Below, piece by piece: positions 37,734 through 49,384 of a DNA stretch of 64,000 nt. The stretch is from NCBI RefSeq assembly GCF_002078875.1, contig NC_034410.1, positions 146,844,851 through 146,908,850 of the forward strand, written 5' to 3'. Made by a program: the position numbers and the translations under genes. The stretch comes from Numida meleagris. Taxonomy: Eukaryota > Chordata > Aves > Galliformes > Numididae. The first letter of the stretch is position 1; each line of letters starts with the position of its first letter. Under the pieces are notes generated by a model, which was not told where the DNA came from, did not search any database, and was given only the letters and a program-made list of their open reading frames with translations.

Positions 37734-38626
37734 CTCAATTTGCAAACCACTTCACAGTCTCTTAAATAACTCCTCTGCTTCTTTAATGTATCTCATCCTT
37801 CAAAAACTCAGAGTGGAGATTCAACCTTCCCTAGATGTCGAGAATTTCTCTCTCCAAATTCAACTCTGTTAGACCCACGACAATTTTTGCATTAATATTT
37901 CTCTGTTTGGTTATCATTTGGACTGTACATATTTAGGAAAGTTAATGCATTAACCCCCTGGTAACAGGAGGTTAAATTAAAGCATTACCAAACCAGGAAA
38001 AAAAACCACAGCCACCATATTGAAAGTAAATACTGTAGTCCATTAAGACAGAAAAGAACCAAACTTTTTTTTTTAAAACATCGATTATTCTGGAATAATT
38101 AATTAGCAGAGCTATAACAATACATAAAATTGCTAGCCTCTGACTCTTCTGATAATTTATGCAAGATTAAAGTATCGCTGTGGTTGCCTTTTCCATTGCC
38201 TAATTCAGCATTTTCTTTTTCCTTATGAAAGCAAGACTCCAGATTTAACTGCTCTAATGCCCTTTTACAGTGTTTGGTGTAGTAAAATCTAACAGCCACT
38301 ACAGCACGCTAGCAGGGAAATGATGGATCACGGAAGCTCACAGGAGGGGAGCACTGTAAAATGCCCCAGTTAATGTTGAGATAGTAGAGTAAATCTTATT
38401 TTAAGAACACACACATCTATATACACACTGAAAGTGGTATCTCTGCTGAACTCCTTTCACCCTCTCAAATCCCCATTTGATTTTTCTCATTGATAATGGA
38501 TACTTCCATACAAAGCACCTTTTTTTTCCTAAAAACCAAGCCAAAGCCATTGTTTCTAGATGAAGCTCACCAATCAATAGCTAAACCCAAACAAGAAAAA
38601 CTCCATTTGGGCAAGAGGTTGGAATC

Positions 38627-38680
38627 AGAGAATCACAGAATTGTCTGAGTTGGAAGGGACCGTTAAAGATTGGACTCATC
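38627..38680 (-). mobile_element. CR1 LINE terminal scrap
   Basis: AGAATCACAGAATTGTCTGA, GTTGGAAGGGACCGTTAAAG; older-subfamily reverse-complement end. Confidence 0.85.
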
Positions 38681-41600
38681 TTCAAAATGCTTCTTCAAAA
38701 GACATGAACTGATTTCTTTCAAAAAGCAGAATCTGAAGCTGTTCTGAGTACCTGGGACTCAAGAGTATAATTCTCACCCAAAAACCTCAGAGCTGAAGTC
38801 AACCAAGAGACGATCCAGAGCATCCCCCAGCAGATGAAGACGCATGGCTCTCCAGTAACATATGGTGGGACATCCACACAACCCACTGTACCTTCTCAGG
38901 ATGGTTCCTGAGCTGGACCTTCCCATACATCTCCATAGAATGTGGGTGCTGCTCTCTTTCAATGCAAAGCTGAGTTACACTGCACCTTTTGAGCTGCTTG
39001 CTTTTGACACGAGGCTAAAAATGGGTGGCAAATAATCGTGGGCTCACAAAATGTGTTTTTGAGAGGTTTTTTAAGCTTGAAAGGAAGATACATGCTTGCC
39101 AGTGCTCAAAGCCTGGGCACTTTGTGCTCCATCTCAGGACAAGTTGTCCCAGGACATTTCCCCAGTGCACCACTGTGACCACTTTGGGTTTTATTTCCCA
39201 CCCTAACACTTCAAGAATGTTCTCCTGCAACTTCCAGACGCCTGAGGGCAGGACAAATAACCCATAAGATTGCTTTTGAGGACAGATCTGGACCTCCAGA
39301 TTGCCAGCTGTTTGATACCATCCAAAACAACCCCAAGCGCAATCCGAAATAGAAGTCTAGCAAAAACTGCACACGTGTGGATTATAGAGGCATAAGAGAG
39401 AATGAAACCATCCTCAAACTCAAATCCCCTATGGGCAGGAGCGAAATTCCTGTTGACAACTGAAGTAAATGCATTTCCCCCATTCCCTTCGAGTGAAGCA
39501 GAAACTTGAAACCGCAGGAAGTGCTGCGACAGCACAGTTTTGTAGGGCTCAGGAGATGTTGTCAGGCCCACAAAGCACTTACCCCAGGTGCACTTATGCA
39601 TCTGTTACATATTCTGAGGGGTATTACTCATTTATACCGCTTTGTAGAGCACACAAAGCCCAGCACAAGCAAACAGATCCACGAGTGAAGAGCTTTAATT
39701 CTGCTCAGCAGCAATATGGGGGAATCGTCGCATGAAGTTATTCCCAGGAAAATCAAACGGGAAGGTTTTGCAAAAGGAAATTTTTTGAAAAGAGCTGTAC
39801 ATGGGGATTTGGAGAAGAATGGGAAGCAGAAAGCAGAACAGAGAAACCTACCCAGGTTTTGCAGGGAGTGGAACATTTGCGCTGGGGCGAGATTTGGGTA
39901 TTCTGACAGCACTGCGGAGGACGCTCTGGTATCAGCGCAGACATCAGCTCGCAGCCGGGGAAACATCTGTAATTTCAGCTGTGACCGTGCTGGGGATACT
40001 TGCCGTCAGTTTGCATATTAGGTGCAGGAAAATAGCAAGAAAAGGAAACAAAAGGGAAGAGGCTCATTGTCAAGCTCCAGGCTGCAGAGCCATTCGTATT
40101 TAAGTGCCTTAAATGCCCACTTTTCTTTTCCTTCTTTTGACTTTAAGTACACAAGGAAGGACAATCAAAGGGATAAAAGGCAGCAGCACTGAAATTCAGC
40201 ACAATCAGAGCCAGATGGGTTGAAAACTGTGTTTTAAAAACCACCTATCAGCATCCCAGCTTCCTCAGATGCATTTCTTAAACAGAGAGGATTGTTGATG
40301 AAACTGCTTGAATATTTCTCACCCTGAGGATATCCAGAGGGCTATGCAATCTGTTACACCTGCAAACAGAGGTCATGCAATATGATTTCTGCTCCATTCC
40401 AGGACACCCGGCCTTCAAGGTCAAAGCAGCAAGTGTACACAGTCCACTTTTTGCACCTGCAGTGGAAACTTCAGTGCACAGATGGAGCATCTGCACAAAA
40501 AAAAAAAACCAACTCATTTTATCACCTCTGCCATTCAATAAAGCAACTGCAAACTGTACTATAAAAATGACAGCGAGGAGAGACATCTAGCACTCAACAC
40601 GAGATGACCAAAGCTACATTGTGCTGTTCTGCTCTGGGGATGTGCTATCTGGAGGAACAGGGCGGCACGATGCAGCCCCAGGAGGACAAGCCAGATGCAC
40701 GTCCCGCTGTGCTCACTGCTTTCTTTTTAGTTTTTCCTCTTTAGTCTTTATCCAAAGGGAGGTTTTCCTTTTGTTGCGGCCCTGAAAGGTCTGAAATCTT
40801 AGCAAAGGACCCCCGTGGGCTTGAAAATATCAAGGGTCAGAGCCAATGAAAGGATGTCAAACATCCCCAAAGCCAAATATTTCTTCCTGTTGTATAAATA
40901 TATTAGTCCCCAAAGACACGCTTGCTATAAACAGAATTTCAGAGTCAAATAGCAGTCGGCACTGCACACAGGCACAGGAGATGCTTGGAAAGAGAGGATA
41001 CACGTACAGAGAGATTATTTTCAAGCACACAATTTGAATTCTGCAGCGAAAGGGAGAAACAATGGACACAACTAGGAATAATTTAAGCAATTCTATGTGA
41101 AGAGCAGAGTGGTTTACATGCCAACCCCTCCTGCTCCCTAGACTGTCATCACTTGGTCTTTATGGTCTGTTTGCAGGTGTTCCAGATGTGCACTCAGCAC
41201 CATGCACACATCTCTATCCAACAGGGCATTATTATCACATGCCTGACACACTTCCATCCAGATGTTTCCCACACTGTGGTCCCTCTTGCCTCTGACCCCA
41301 ACCCCAAGCAGCGTGCTGAGCTCTGAGGATAAGGTGGTCCCCACTGCGACACCTCCTCATTTAGCAACACCGACTTCCCTCTCTCAAAGCAGAATGTTAT
41401 TTTTAAAAGAGCTCTCTGAAAACAGAATCCCCACTGCTGGCTGCCTGCAGTTCCTTCTGCAGCTCGGGACAAGTCACCTGTAAATGCCAAGTGAAGCCAG
41501 ACACCCTACACTGTTACTTACGACCGCTGACGTAACCCATGCAGGCAAACAGCCAACTATGTGAACTTTCCCCAATTACTGCGAAGGAGCAAGCAGCCAC

Positions 41601-42432
41601 TTCGCAAGACACACTCCTTCACTGATCCAAATGACAAGCCAGAGACCTGCCAAAATCATTATTTATGGGCAAGGTCAACCTACATACAGCAGCACAATGC
41701 CATTATCCTGGTGGTCTCCAGTGGCACAAGGAGGTTTGTATGAGCTGGATCTGCACAGAAGATGAGAATAACGATGGAGTGGGGAAGAAAAGGGAGAAAT
41801 GTGAGGGGTCCTGAGCTTTGTGCATGACACAAGATCTTCCTTTGAAGGAAAAGGGACTCTTCATAAGACGTCATAGAGGTGTCACACTCGTGTAATGCAA
41901 TTTGAGATGTCACTTGCAAACAGGAGCAGCACTTGGTGCAGTTCACTGAAGGGTAAATAAAAAGCAAGATGACAGTAAAGCAAAGAAAACTTCCTCTTAT
42001 TTGGAAAGAAAAAAATAAAAAATACTTTATTATACAGGAATCTGCCTCTTACAACTATTTACTGATAGGCCTTCGCATTACAAGTTACAAGAAGAAAAGA
42101 GAAGGAGGTATAAAACTCAACACTGAGATTTCACAAAGCTGACAAAGGGATACGGACAGCCAGCATCGATAAAATTAACAGCAGCTGAGCATTCAGATGC
42201 CAGCCATGACTTACTGCTCATCATTTACGCCCTGTTGACTTTCTGCACTTGCCTGGGCACGAGTAAGGCAACCCAGCTCCTTCTATGTCTGCTGCTGGTC
42301 ATTTCCAAGTGCCCATCCCAATGTTCTCATGATACAAAGCTTGGAAAGTTGAGAAAGAAATGAGGATTTGGGGAATTTTTCTAAAGGTGACCATTGCTGA
42401 TTGTAATTAAACATTATGTAGATACTTACAGA

Positions 42433-42490
42433 GTCATAGAATGGCTTGGGTTGGAAGGGACCTCAAAGATCATCTCATTCCAACCCCAAA
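42433..42490 (-). mobile_element. CR1 LINE terminal scrap
   Basis: GTCATAGAATGGCTTGGGTT, GGAAGGGACCTCAAAGATCA, TTCCAACCCC. First of four alternating-orientation fragments in 1.2 kb. Confidence 0.88.
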
Positions 42491-42749
42491 GTTCCAATCC
42501 CACTTCTGCAAATAGAAGGGGGAAGGTCTTATCCAAGGTCTTATGAATCCTGCTGGAATATTTGCCTGGAAAGAAGCAAGTGCAAACAGGATTTCCTTCT
42601 ATTCAATACATTGACAGAACACAGCTGCAATGCTGCTGGTGATAACAGAAGACAAGGAGGAAGCTGGTACCATGAACTGTTCTCTCATCTCAATGCAGAG
42701 CACAAGAAGGGTAAGGAGAAACAGGAAAGACGTATTTTGAAGGGGGGGA

Positions 42750-42846
42750 GGCACCTGGGGACACAGTTTAGTGGGCACACTGGGGAGGGGCTGGGGTTGG
42801 ACTTGATGGTCTTGGAGATCCTTTTCCAACCTTAACAATTCTATGA
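42750..42846 (+). mobile_element. CR1 LINE terminal fragment
   Basis: CCTGGGGACACAGTTTAGTG, GGTTGGACTTGATGGTCTTG, TTTTCCAACCTTAACAATTC. Confidence 0.9.
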
Positions 42847-43042
42847 TGTACTTGCAGCTAATTCTTGCTCTGGCCACAGATCTGCAGGGCCACTAGGTCA
42901 CCATTACAGTTCTCCATCTATCTGACTTCCCATTCCCAAAGCACTCGCACAGTGGTGATGGTAACATCTTACCAAAGCACTGTAAAGCTTCATTAGTTAA
43001 CATCTGGAAAGCGCTCTGAACAGGCAAAGAGCTGAGAAATGG

Positions 43043-43222
43043 TATAGAATCGTTAAGGTTGGAAAAGACTTCTAAAATCACTCAGTCCAACCCCCACCCA
43101 ACCCCATTAATCATGTCCCTCAGTACATCATCTCCATTTGTTGAACACCAGAGACAAGCTCAGTAGGCAGCCTGTTCCAAAGTTTTACCAATCTGAAAAT
43201 AATTTTTTCCTAATATCCAACC
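43043..43222 (-). mobile_element. CR1 LINE 3' fragment
   Basis: ATAGAATCGTTAAGGTTGGA, ATCATGTCCCTCAGTACATC, GCAGCCTGTTCCAAAG, CTAATATCCAACC. Confidence 0.92.
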
Positions 43223-43462
43223 ATTCACACCCCAGCACAAATCCACTCTGCTGCCCTAATCATAGAAAAGGAAGAAAAAGAATTAAATGGTGAACCTCCA
43301 CAGTGCAGCACGGCAAACATCCCACCATAACACATCCCTCCCACAGTTTCCCAGGTGTAATCCAAAAGCCACTGCTTAAACAAATAAAATAAAATTCTGG
43401 AATATATTTTTAATATGCAGAGCAGGAGACCGTTTAAACCAGGAGGAGGTCGTTAGGTTTAA

Positions 43463-43653
43463 CTCAGGTTGGACATTAGGAAAAATTTCTTCTGACAAAG
43501 AGCAGAGAGGTAATTAGAACAGGCTGCCCAGGGAGGTGGAGGAGTCGCCGTCTCTGGAGGTGTTAAAGAGAAGGGCAGATGTGACACTGAGGGACACGGC
43601 GAGGATGGGTTGGGTGATCTTGGAGGTCTTTTCCAACCTCGATGATTCTGTGA
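43463..43653 (+). mobile_element. CR1 LINE 3' fragment
   Basis: CTCAGGTTGGACATTAGGAA, GAACAGGCTGCCCAGGGAGG, GACACTGAGGGACACGG, CCTCGATGATTCTGTGA. Relatively intact and unusually CpG-rich. Confidence 0.93.
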
Positions 43654-44329
43654 ACTCTGAAGGTTCACCCCTGGGTCAGCAGCGAAATAACCCGATGCCA
43701 AGCGAGCGAGCCTCCAGGAGGCTGGAAGGCTCCACCACGAAATGCACACACGCTGCACAGCTCATGCATCCCATCCTGCTTGCTCAGCAGCAACGCCGAG
43801 GAGGAACCGTGCACGATCGCCCTGCAGGAGCGTGCTGCGCTCGGTTCAGCGGCCCCAAAGCCGCTCCTCATCACATCACATTTCACAGCACTTTTACAGC
43901 GGCGAGGGGCAGAAGTCATAAAATAAAAAGCCAATGGTGCGATAGAAACTATTGCTACTTTGATCCTGGAAATGAATCACGGCCAAGTTGTGAGCCACTC
44001 ATTCAAAAAGAAGAAAGAAACGAATGATGACATTTCGGAGGGCTGTGCCCCTGTCCTGCCACAAAACAAACCCAGCTCAACAAAGCCTCAACCCAAACCC
44101 TAAGAAGAGTTCCATTATGATCTTGCACTAAATTCTCAGCCCTGACACAGCGATGCAATCCACCCTCGGAGAAAGCAGACACTCGTTTGCACTTCTCTGC
44201 TCGGAGCCAGCTGTGACTGTGCCTGAGCAGCGCTGGGCACTGGGCTGAGACGTCCTGCCTGCAAGGGGACATTACAGAGGGGAAAAGACACCACGCAGCC
44301 TCTCCCCAGCATCTTTGTGATGTTCCGCA

Positions 44330-45070
44330 ATCCCCACAGGCGACGCGGGTTCAGCCCGCGCCGCTGCTGAACAATGCAGTTTGGAATTCAATTAAAGTGA
44401 TTATCTGTTGTGCCAAATAAATTGTGTACAGCATATATCCTGCAGCATTTTACACCTTCGGGCTCATTATTTTCTAACTGTTTCCTCCTGTTTATGCGCT
44501 TTCAAATTAAATTGCTGATAATACGCGCCAAAATAAAAAATGAGCGCACCTTGTCCGAAGAAAATTGATTCTCCTTTTTCCTGAACCGGGCGATTGCCAG
44601 GTTTTATATACTCTGTTCCTGGCGATCATTAGTAATTCAATTTTCTTTTTATTAGCCCCCTTATCTGCTGAGCAATATAGTGGCAGAGCTGACCTCTTTC
44701 GCACGGGTAAATGTTTAAAATCTTTTCCCTGATTAATTTTGCCAGTTAAGGAAAAGAGGAGAAATGGCCCGGCTCTTAGCCATCACAATGAATAAAGCTT
44801 AATGTTGATTGTGATGGAATTTCTAATGCCAAAGAAATTGATTGAACGCAGCAATTACACCGCAATAGTAACTCAAGGGAAATGGGATAGTTTTCTCCTG
44901 GCCATAGCCTTTTGGTTATTTAAAACAATCCAATTTGCAAGGATAATTATATATTAGTGTTTTATCTGCCACTTGAAATGAACATGGGAGTTTTGATACT
45001 GGCCCAGCATTAGCAGGTTATTGCTGCAAATTACTTGATATCTGCTTTCTTTCACATAAAGACGAAATTA
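44330..45070. promoter_or_regulatory. Strong candidate conserved non-coding / enhancer block
   Basis: About 740 bases free of repeats, AT-rich yet keeping isolated CpGs (ATACGCGCCAAAATAA, TGAACCGGGCGATTGCC). It is packed with short cores: three TTATCTG GATA-type heptamers (44401, 44661, 44962), TGCTGAGCA (Maf half-site type, about 44667-44675), many ATTA/TAAT homeodomain cores and CAATTA/AATTGA steps. No coding signal on either strand. This texture is typical of developmental conserved elements; function and target are inference. Confidence 0.5.
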
Positions 45071-48000
45071 GGCCATCAATAACCAGAAAAAGGTGGGCTG
45101 GGGAAATGCGAGGGGCACGAGTGCCCTCTGCAGGGCTGTGGGGAAGGAAGGGCAGCAGGAAAATCCCCAAAATCCCAAATCCTCCCCATTTCTGGAGCAC
45201 GTCGCACAGCTCTCGGGCACGTTCCCATGTTGGGCATGCAAAGAATAGACACAGCCTGGCTCTCCTGACCCTCTCACACCCAATCCCTGCCAAAAAAAAG
45301 TCATTTTAAGCCATTAATTCTATTATATCCTATAGAAAAACCAAAGGAATAAGAGACGATAGTGCCAAAGGTCCAAGCAGGGTGAATTCTACCAGAGCAG
45401 TGCCGCTGCATGGAGGGCAAGCATTGATTTTTGCAGCTTGCAATTGCAACTACTCACCTATCTTTAATTAAAAATGAGCTGAGAAGGGGCCTAACCCTGC
45501 AAGACACCAAATGTTACCCCCATTGCTCCCGGGCGCCTGTTGGTAGAAATAAAAGGGGTTTTTTCCTGCATCCACACTTGCAATATGGGAGAAGCAGGAA
45601 TATCCCTTTGCCACCACTTTTGGGTCAGGCAGAAGTCACTTAAAAGTTCCACTTGGCTTTCAAATGGATCACAAAGCAATGCCATTGCCACATTTTGGGG
45701 GATAACCCCATCTCCAGTTGGCAAAAACCCAACTGGGGCCACTCAACCTCATCCAACAGCACATGGACAGCAGACTGAAGCAGTGCCATCCCAACACACA
45801 CTTCCCTATTTTATTAATGTTGGCTGTTTGCTGTAACAAATAAACAAGGGAAAGCCAATTCAGGATAGACATTTGCCATTTAGACAACATAATTACAACA
45901 TACCATTATTGGCAGGAAAGTTGCTCAGTAAATGACTGAGCAGGAGTCCAAGGTTTATTCTTTGCATCAAAACCTTTGGTGCCAATACCAAAAACAAAAC
46001 ACAACAGCTGGGGGAATTGCAATCAGTGGACACTCCACTCAGATCTTAATTACTGAACTATACCTCCTCTATACCAGGTAAGACAGCCCAACCTGCCCGT
46101 TCTATAGAGAAATGCACAGAGGAAGCATGACATATAGGCAGGAGTCTGCAATATGCTGGTCCAGATCCCAAATGAAGCGGACACCATGAATAACCTGGGA
46201 TGCCATCAGCTTCATCCAGCCACAGGGTTTGGCACCTGAGTGAGTTCACAACTTCCAGCAAAGCAATTATCTCAAAGTTCTCCTTCCCTTCAAAAAGAGC
46301 CTAAGAAGTTAAACAGGAAGGAAAAAGAAAAGAACACTTAAATATTAATGGCTCATTAATATTAAGTACTAAGTGGTCAAGAAGTCCAAAATCTAAAGGC
46401 TGTTTTATCAACATTAATTTGGCTCAACATTTTCCATTCCTCCTTGCTTTGGTCACGCATTTGAGATCTTCCTGTGCACAAACAGCCCTAGTACAAACCC
46501 TCTGTTGTAACACGTGGATTATGCAGGTACCTGCATTAGAAATGCTTTGTAGCTCTGCCATCCCATCAGATCAGTTTCAGTTTGGGACATATCCCAATTC
46601 TGAGTGTTCCTATTCATCCCATGTTCCTCATCAGATGAATATTTCAGAGTTAACTGATAACAGCTCCAAGTGTGACACTCACAGTGAGAACAACCAAAAC
46701 AATCCCAAGAGCACTGCCATCAGTTTGCGAATTCCCATTCCATGAATACCAAATGAGGAACGCCTGAGCTGCCCCAAGTCCCACCCAGGCCCTCACATAA
46801 AACTAGGGAACGCTGCCTTGAAAATATCCCATCCCTGTTTAGCACCCAACAGCTTCTTCGTTGGCCACACAAGTGTCGCAGCCTTCCAGCTCACGAACTT
46901 AGAGCTCAGCCTTCACCAAGCGCCACCAAAGTTCATCTTGCAATTTCAGAGCTGTCAGGACTTTTGCTGAATTTCTCTGCCAGCTGAAGAAGCAAAGCAG
47001 CTGTGCATTGCCTGGCAGCTGCCTCCTTGTGCAGAGCTGCTGATGGCACACGAAGGAGCATCTGTCAAGTCCTGTGGGATCCCTGAAATGGAGGTACAGC
47101 AGAGGTAAGAACACCAGCAGCCATCTAGGCATACGATCCCAGTACTTTTAAGAACCAAATCAAGATGTTTTTACAGCAGGTGCTGCAGTTTGCAAAGAAA
47201 GAGCCACACAGCATAAACAACAGCCTCTGAAAAGTAGATTCTTATTTCCACACTTATCAGCCCAGACTGCAAAATGCACAGATCCAAGGTGAAAAATAAC
47301 ATAAGTCACTTTGACAGCTCACAATCTCATAAATCAGGCTTTGTTACTATGCATCAGGAATACCTTGATCATTTGATCCTCTTTTGGGCAGAGGACTGAA
47401 CTAAATGCTCTCCCCAAGTGACTTCCAGCCCTATTTTTCATTTTTCTCCTTTTCTTAAGCTTCTTTGTTTGCATTCCTCCACTTTGATAAAAGCCAGGAA
47501 CACAGCTGTATTTCTGCAATATCTACATATTTTCAGGCCTACATGGCTTAAGATATAAATCTTTTTACCATGGGACCATTCATTACCTTCAATCAAGGAA
47601 CTAGGATTCAGGACACATTCCCCAAATGCACAGGCTGCTGGCAGCTGACAGTCATGCTCCCAGGAGAGCAGATTTTGATCTATTTTGTATATTCTCAACT
47701 TACGTGAAGCTTCGTTTTGGCTGGGCACACACTTCTGCTGACAGATAAAAAGAAGAGATGCTTGCTAAGCCTCAGACAAGCCTCAATGGCAGCTAGGAGC
47801 CTTCCCAAAGCTGCAGCGCTCTGACCTCCTCTGCTCCCCACTACGATGCACACAGCTGAGCAAACTCTGGTCTGTGTAGGCGGAACCACAGTGCTACACA
47901 GGGAGCAAAGATGTGGTTTAACCTCAGGTCCCGAGCACCAGAACAGCTTATAGCCCTGTGAACAACATCTCAATTTCCTCATGCTGTTGCAACCCTAAAT

Positions 48001-49188
48001 CCCTCTCCAGACACCAAGATGTTAGCTGACATCACTCAGTGAAGCAAGACTCAACGCCAAAATCAGGGAAGTTAATGGTGGAGCATCAGCACGAATGCAG
48101 TTACATGGATGTTCACTTTTCGCTGCAACTCCCACAAGCCACATCTGCATCTTCAAGCACCAGATCCAAAATTCTCCTCGCAGCATCTTTTCCATTCCTC
48201 CAAATCCCTCCTCAAACACACACAGTAAAAATAATATTTTTTTAAACTTACATTTTTCTTTTCCTCCCCTAAAAAAAAAAAAAAAAAAAAAAAAACACCT
48301 TCCTTCTCCTGAATCACAAGCCCCTGTTCCTGTCTTTCGGTCTGTCCAAACACAGCAACATCTTAACACAGAGCTATTTGAACAAGACATAACTATAATC
48401 TCATTTTAATCACATTCAGTAATAGAAGTGCAGCTTTACCTTTTGAGGCAGATTGCAGCTATAGTGTAGCCCAAGCAGCTCTTTCTCTACTCAAGCAACA
48501 CCTATGATAGCATCAGTATGCCAGCAAGTTCAGTGTAGGCACACAATCAAAATGTGCTTTTACCCAGTTCAGATTAAACTGTTGGTGATTATGTTGACAC
48601 TAAACAGCAGAACCTGACTTCAATGCCAGAAACATCATGACATTGCTTCACATGCTCCCTCCTCCCCAAGAAGTCAATGTCTGCTCTTGACTATGGACCC
48701 AAACCATGAGGTACCCAGTATTTCTTTTACAACTGCAATTTTAACCATATTCAATTTAAAAGTAGGACTCTTGGAGACATCTCACTGGGACACAAGTGTC
48801 CTAGGTAACTTTGAAAGGAGCATCTCATGATGCGACATGAAAAGCACAAGCTTTTCTCCTGTGCAAAAAGAGAGATCGGTCTTATAGATGTATTACTGCC
48901 TCTGCCATTCTCTCACTTCCCTGAGCATCTTGCAATATGATGCTTGCACGTCTAGCAAAACTGCATTCAGAACAAAAAAGGAAGCTTTGAAATGGCCCTG
49001 TCTGGAGATGTCAAAGCACAGCTCTGGGTTAAGGCAGAAGCCTCACTCCAGCCAGAACTCTCCCTAGTTTGCTCCAGGACCAATAACAGCAAATCTGCCT
49101 CCCAGAGGACGTGATAACCAATTTTCCAATTCCAGGAGCCTCTCTTGGAGCTGCTTTCAGCAAGCGCCCTCAGGATGCCTGTTCCTAC
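45071..49188. other. ZC3H3: Proximal part of ZC3H3 intron 3
   Basis: Follows the exon 3 donor at 49188 on the minus strand. Unique non-coding sequence with a poly(A) tract at 48271-48295. No recognisable CR1 copy lies in this 4.1 kb, a contrast with the rest of the intron. No exon 4 candidate recognised. Confidence 0.6.
48271..48295 (+). repeat. Poly(A) tract (25 A)
   Basis: Uninterrupted run of 25 adenines in ZC3H3 intron 3. Read on the gene's own strand it is a poly(T) tract. No retrogene body is recognisable immediately 5' of it. Confidence 0.9.
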
Positions 49189-49384
49189 CTTCCCTGGAGG
49201 AGCCCTGGGTCCTGGCAGCCGGCAGCCTGCAGAGCCTGTGCTTGGTGATCTGCACCAGCCCCTTGGGCGAGGAGCGTTTCGGAGTCACAGAAGGTTTTCC
49301 CCGCAGGGTGTTCTTCTTCCTGGGATGGAAGGGGCTTTTCAGTGGTGTGGTGGGTGAGAGGCTGCTCTTCTTATCTGCTGGGGA
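49189..49384 (-). CDS. ZC3H3: ZC3H3 coding exon 3
   Basis: Minus-strand exon of 196 bases. It has a pyrimidine-rich acceptor (cattcacag| ending at 49385) and a donor GAAG|gtagga (intron from 49188). Read from the first base, all 65 codons are open and begin LPADKKSSLSP, continuing through LRGKPSVTPKRSSPKGLVQ and ITKHRLCRLP. This matches human ZC3H3 just after the TKIIRR motif (LPGDKKSG...LRGKSSPVLKK...GLVQV...HRLCRLP). The segment is basic and Ser/Pro-rich, with no known fold. It contributes about residues 466-530 and ends one base into the next codon. The next exon should carry a segment like SKVIKTRYRIVKK; it was not found in 1-49188. The frame implies a phase-0 upstream exon, whereas exon 2 ends in phase 2. 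Confidence 0.87.

Larger units (their letters stand above)
31920..44329. other. Non-coding, presumed intron
   Basis: Long CR1-peppered stretch (entries at 32090, 33143, 35287, 37443, 38627, 42433, 42750, 43043, 43463). Short AT-rich simple repeats occur at 36087-36111 and near 38064. The frames around 39716-40103 match nothing I know; the AGTTTGCATATTAGG octamer near 40008 suggests possible regulatory sequence. No ZC3H3 zinc-finger exon seen on the minus strand. Confidence 0.45.

Noticed and set aside
39716..40103. Plus-strand frames of about 100 codons in a CpG-containing unique area.
   Set aside because: No similarity to known proteins by eye; kept only as possible regulatory sequence.
48022..48409. 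Frames with poly-Phe or poly-Lys around 48271-48295.
   Set aside because: Caused by the 25-base poly(A) tract.
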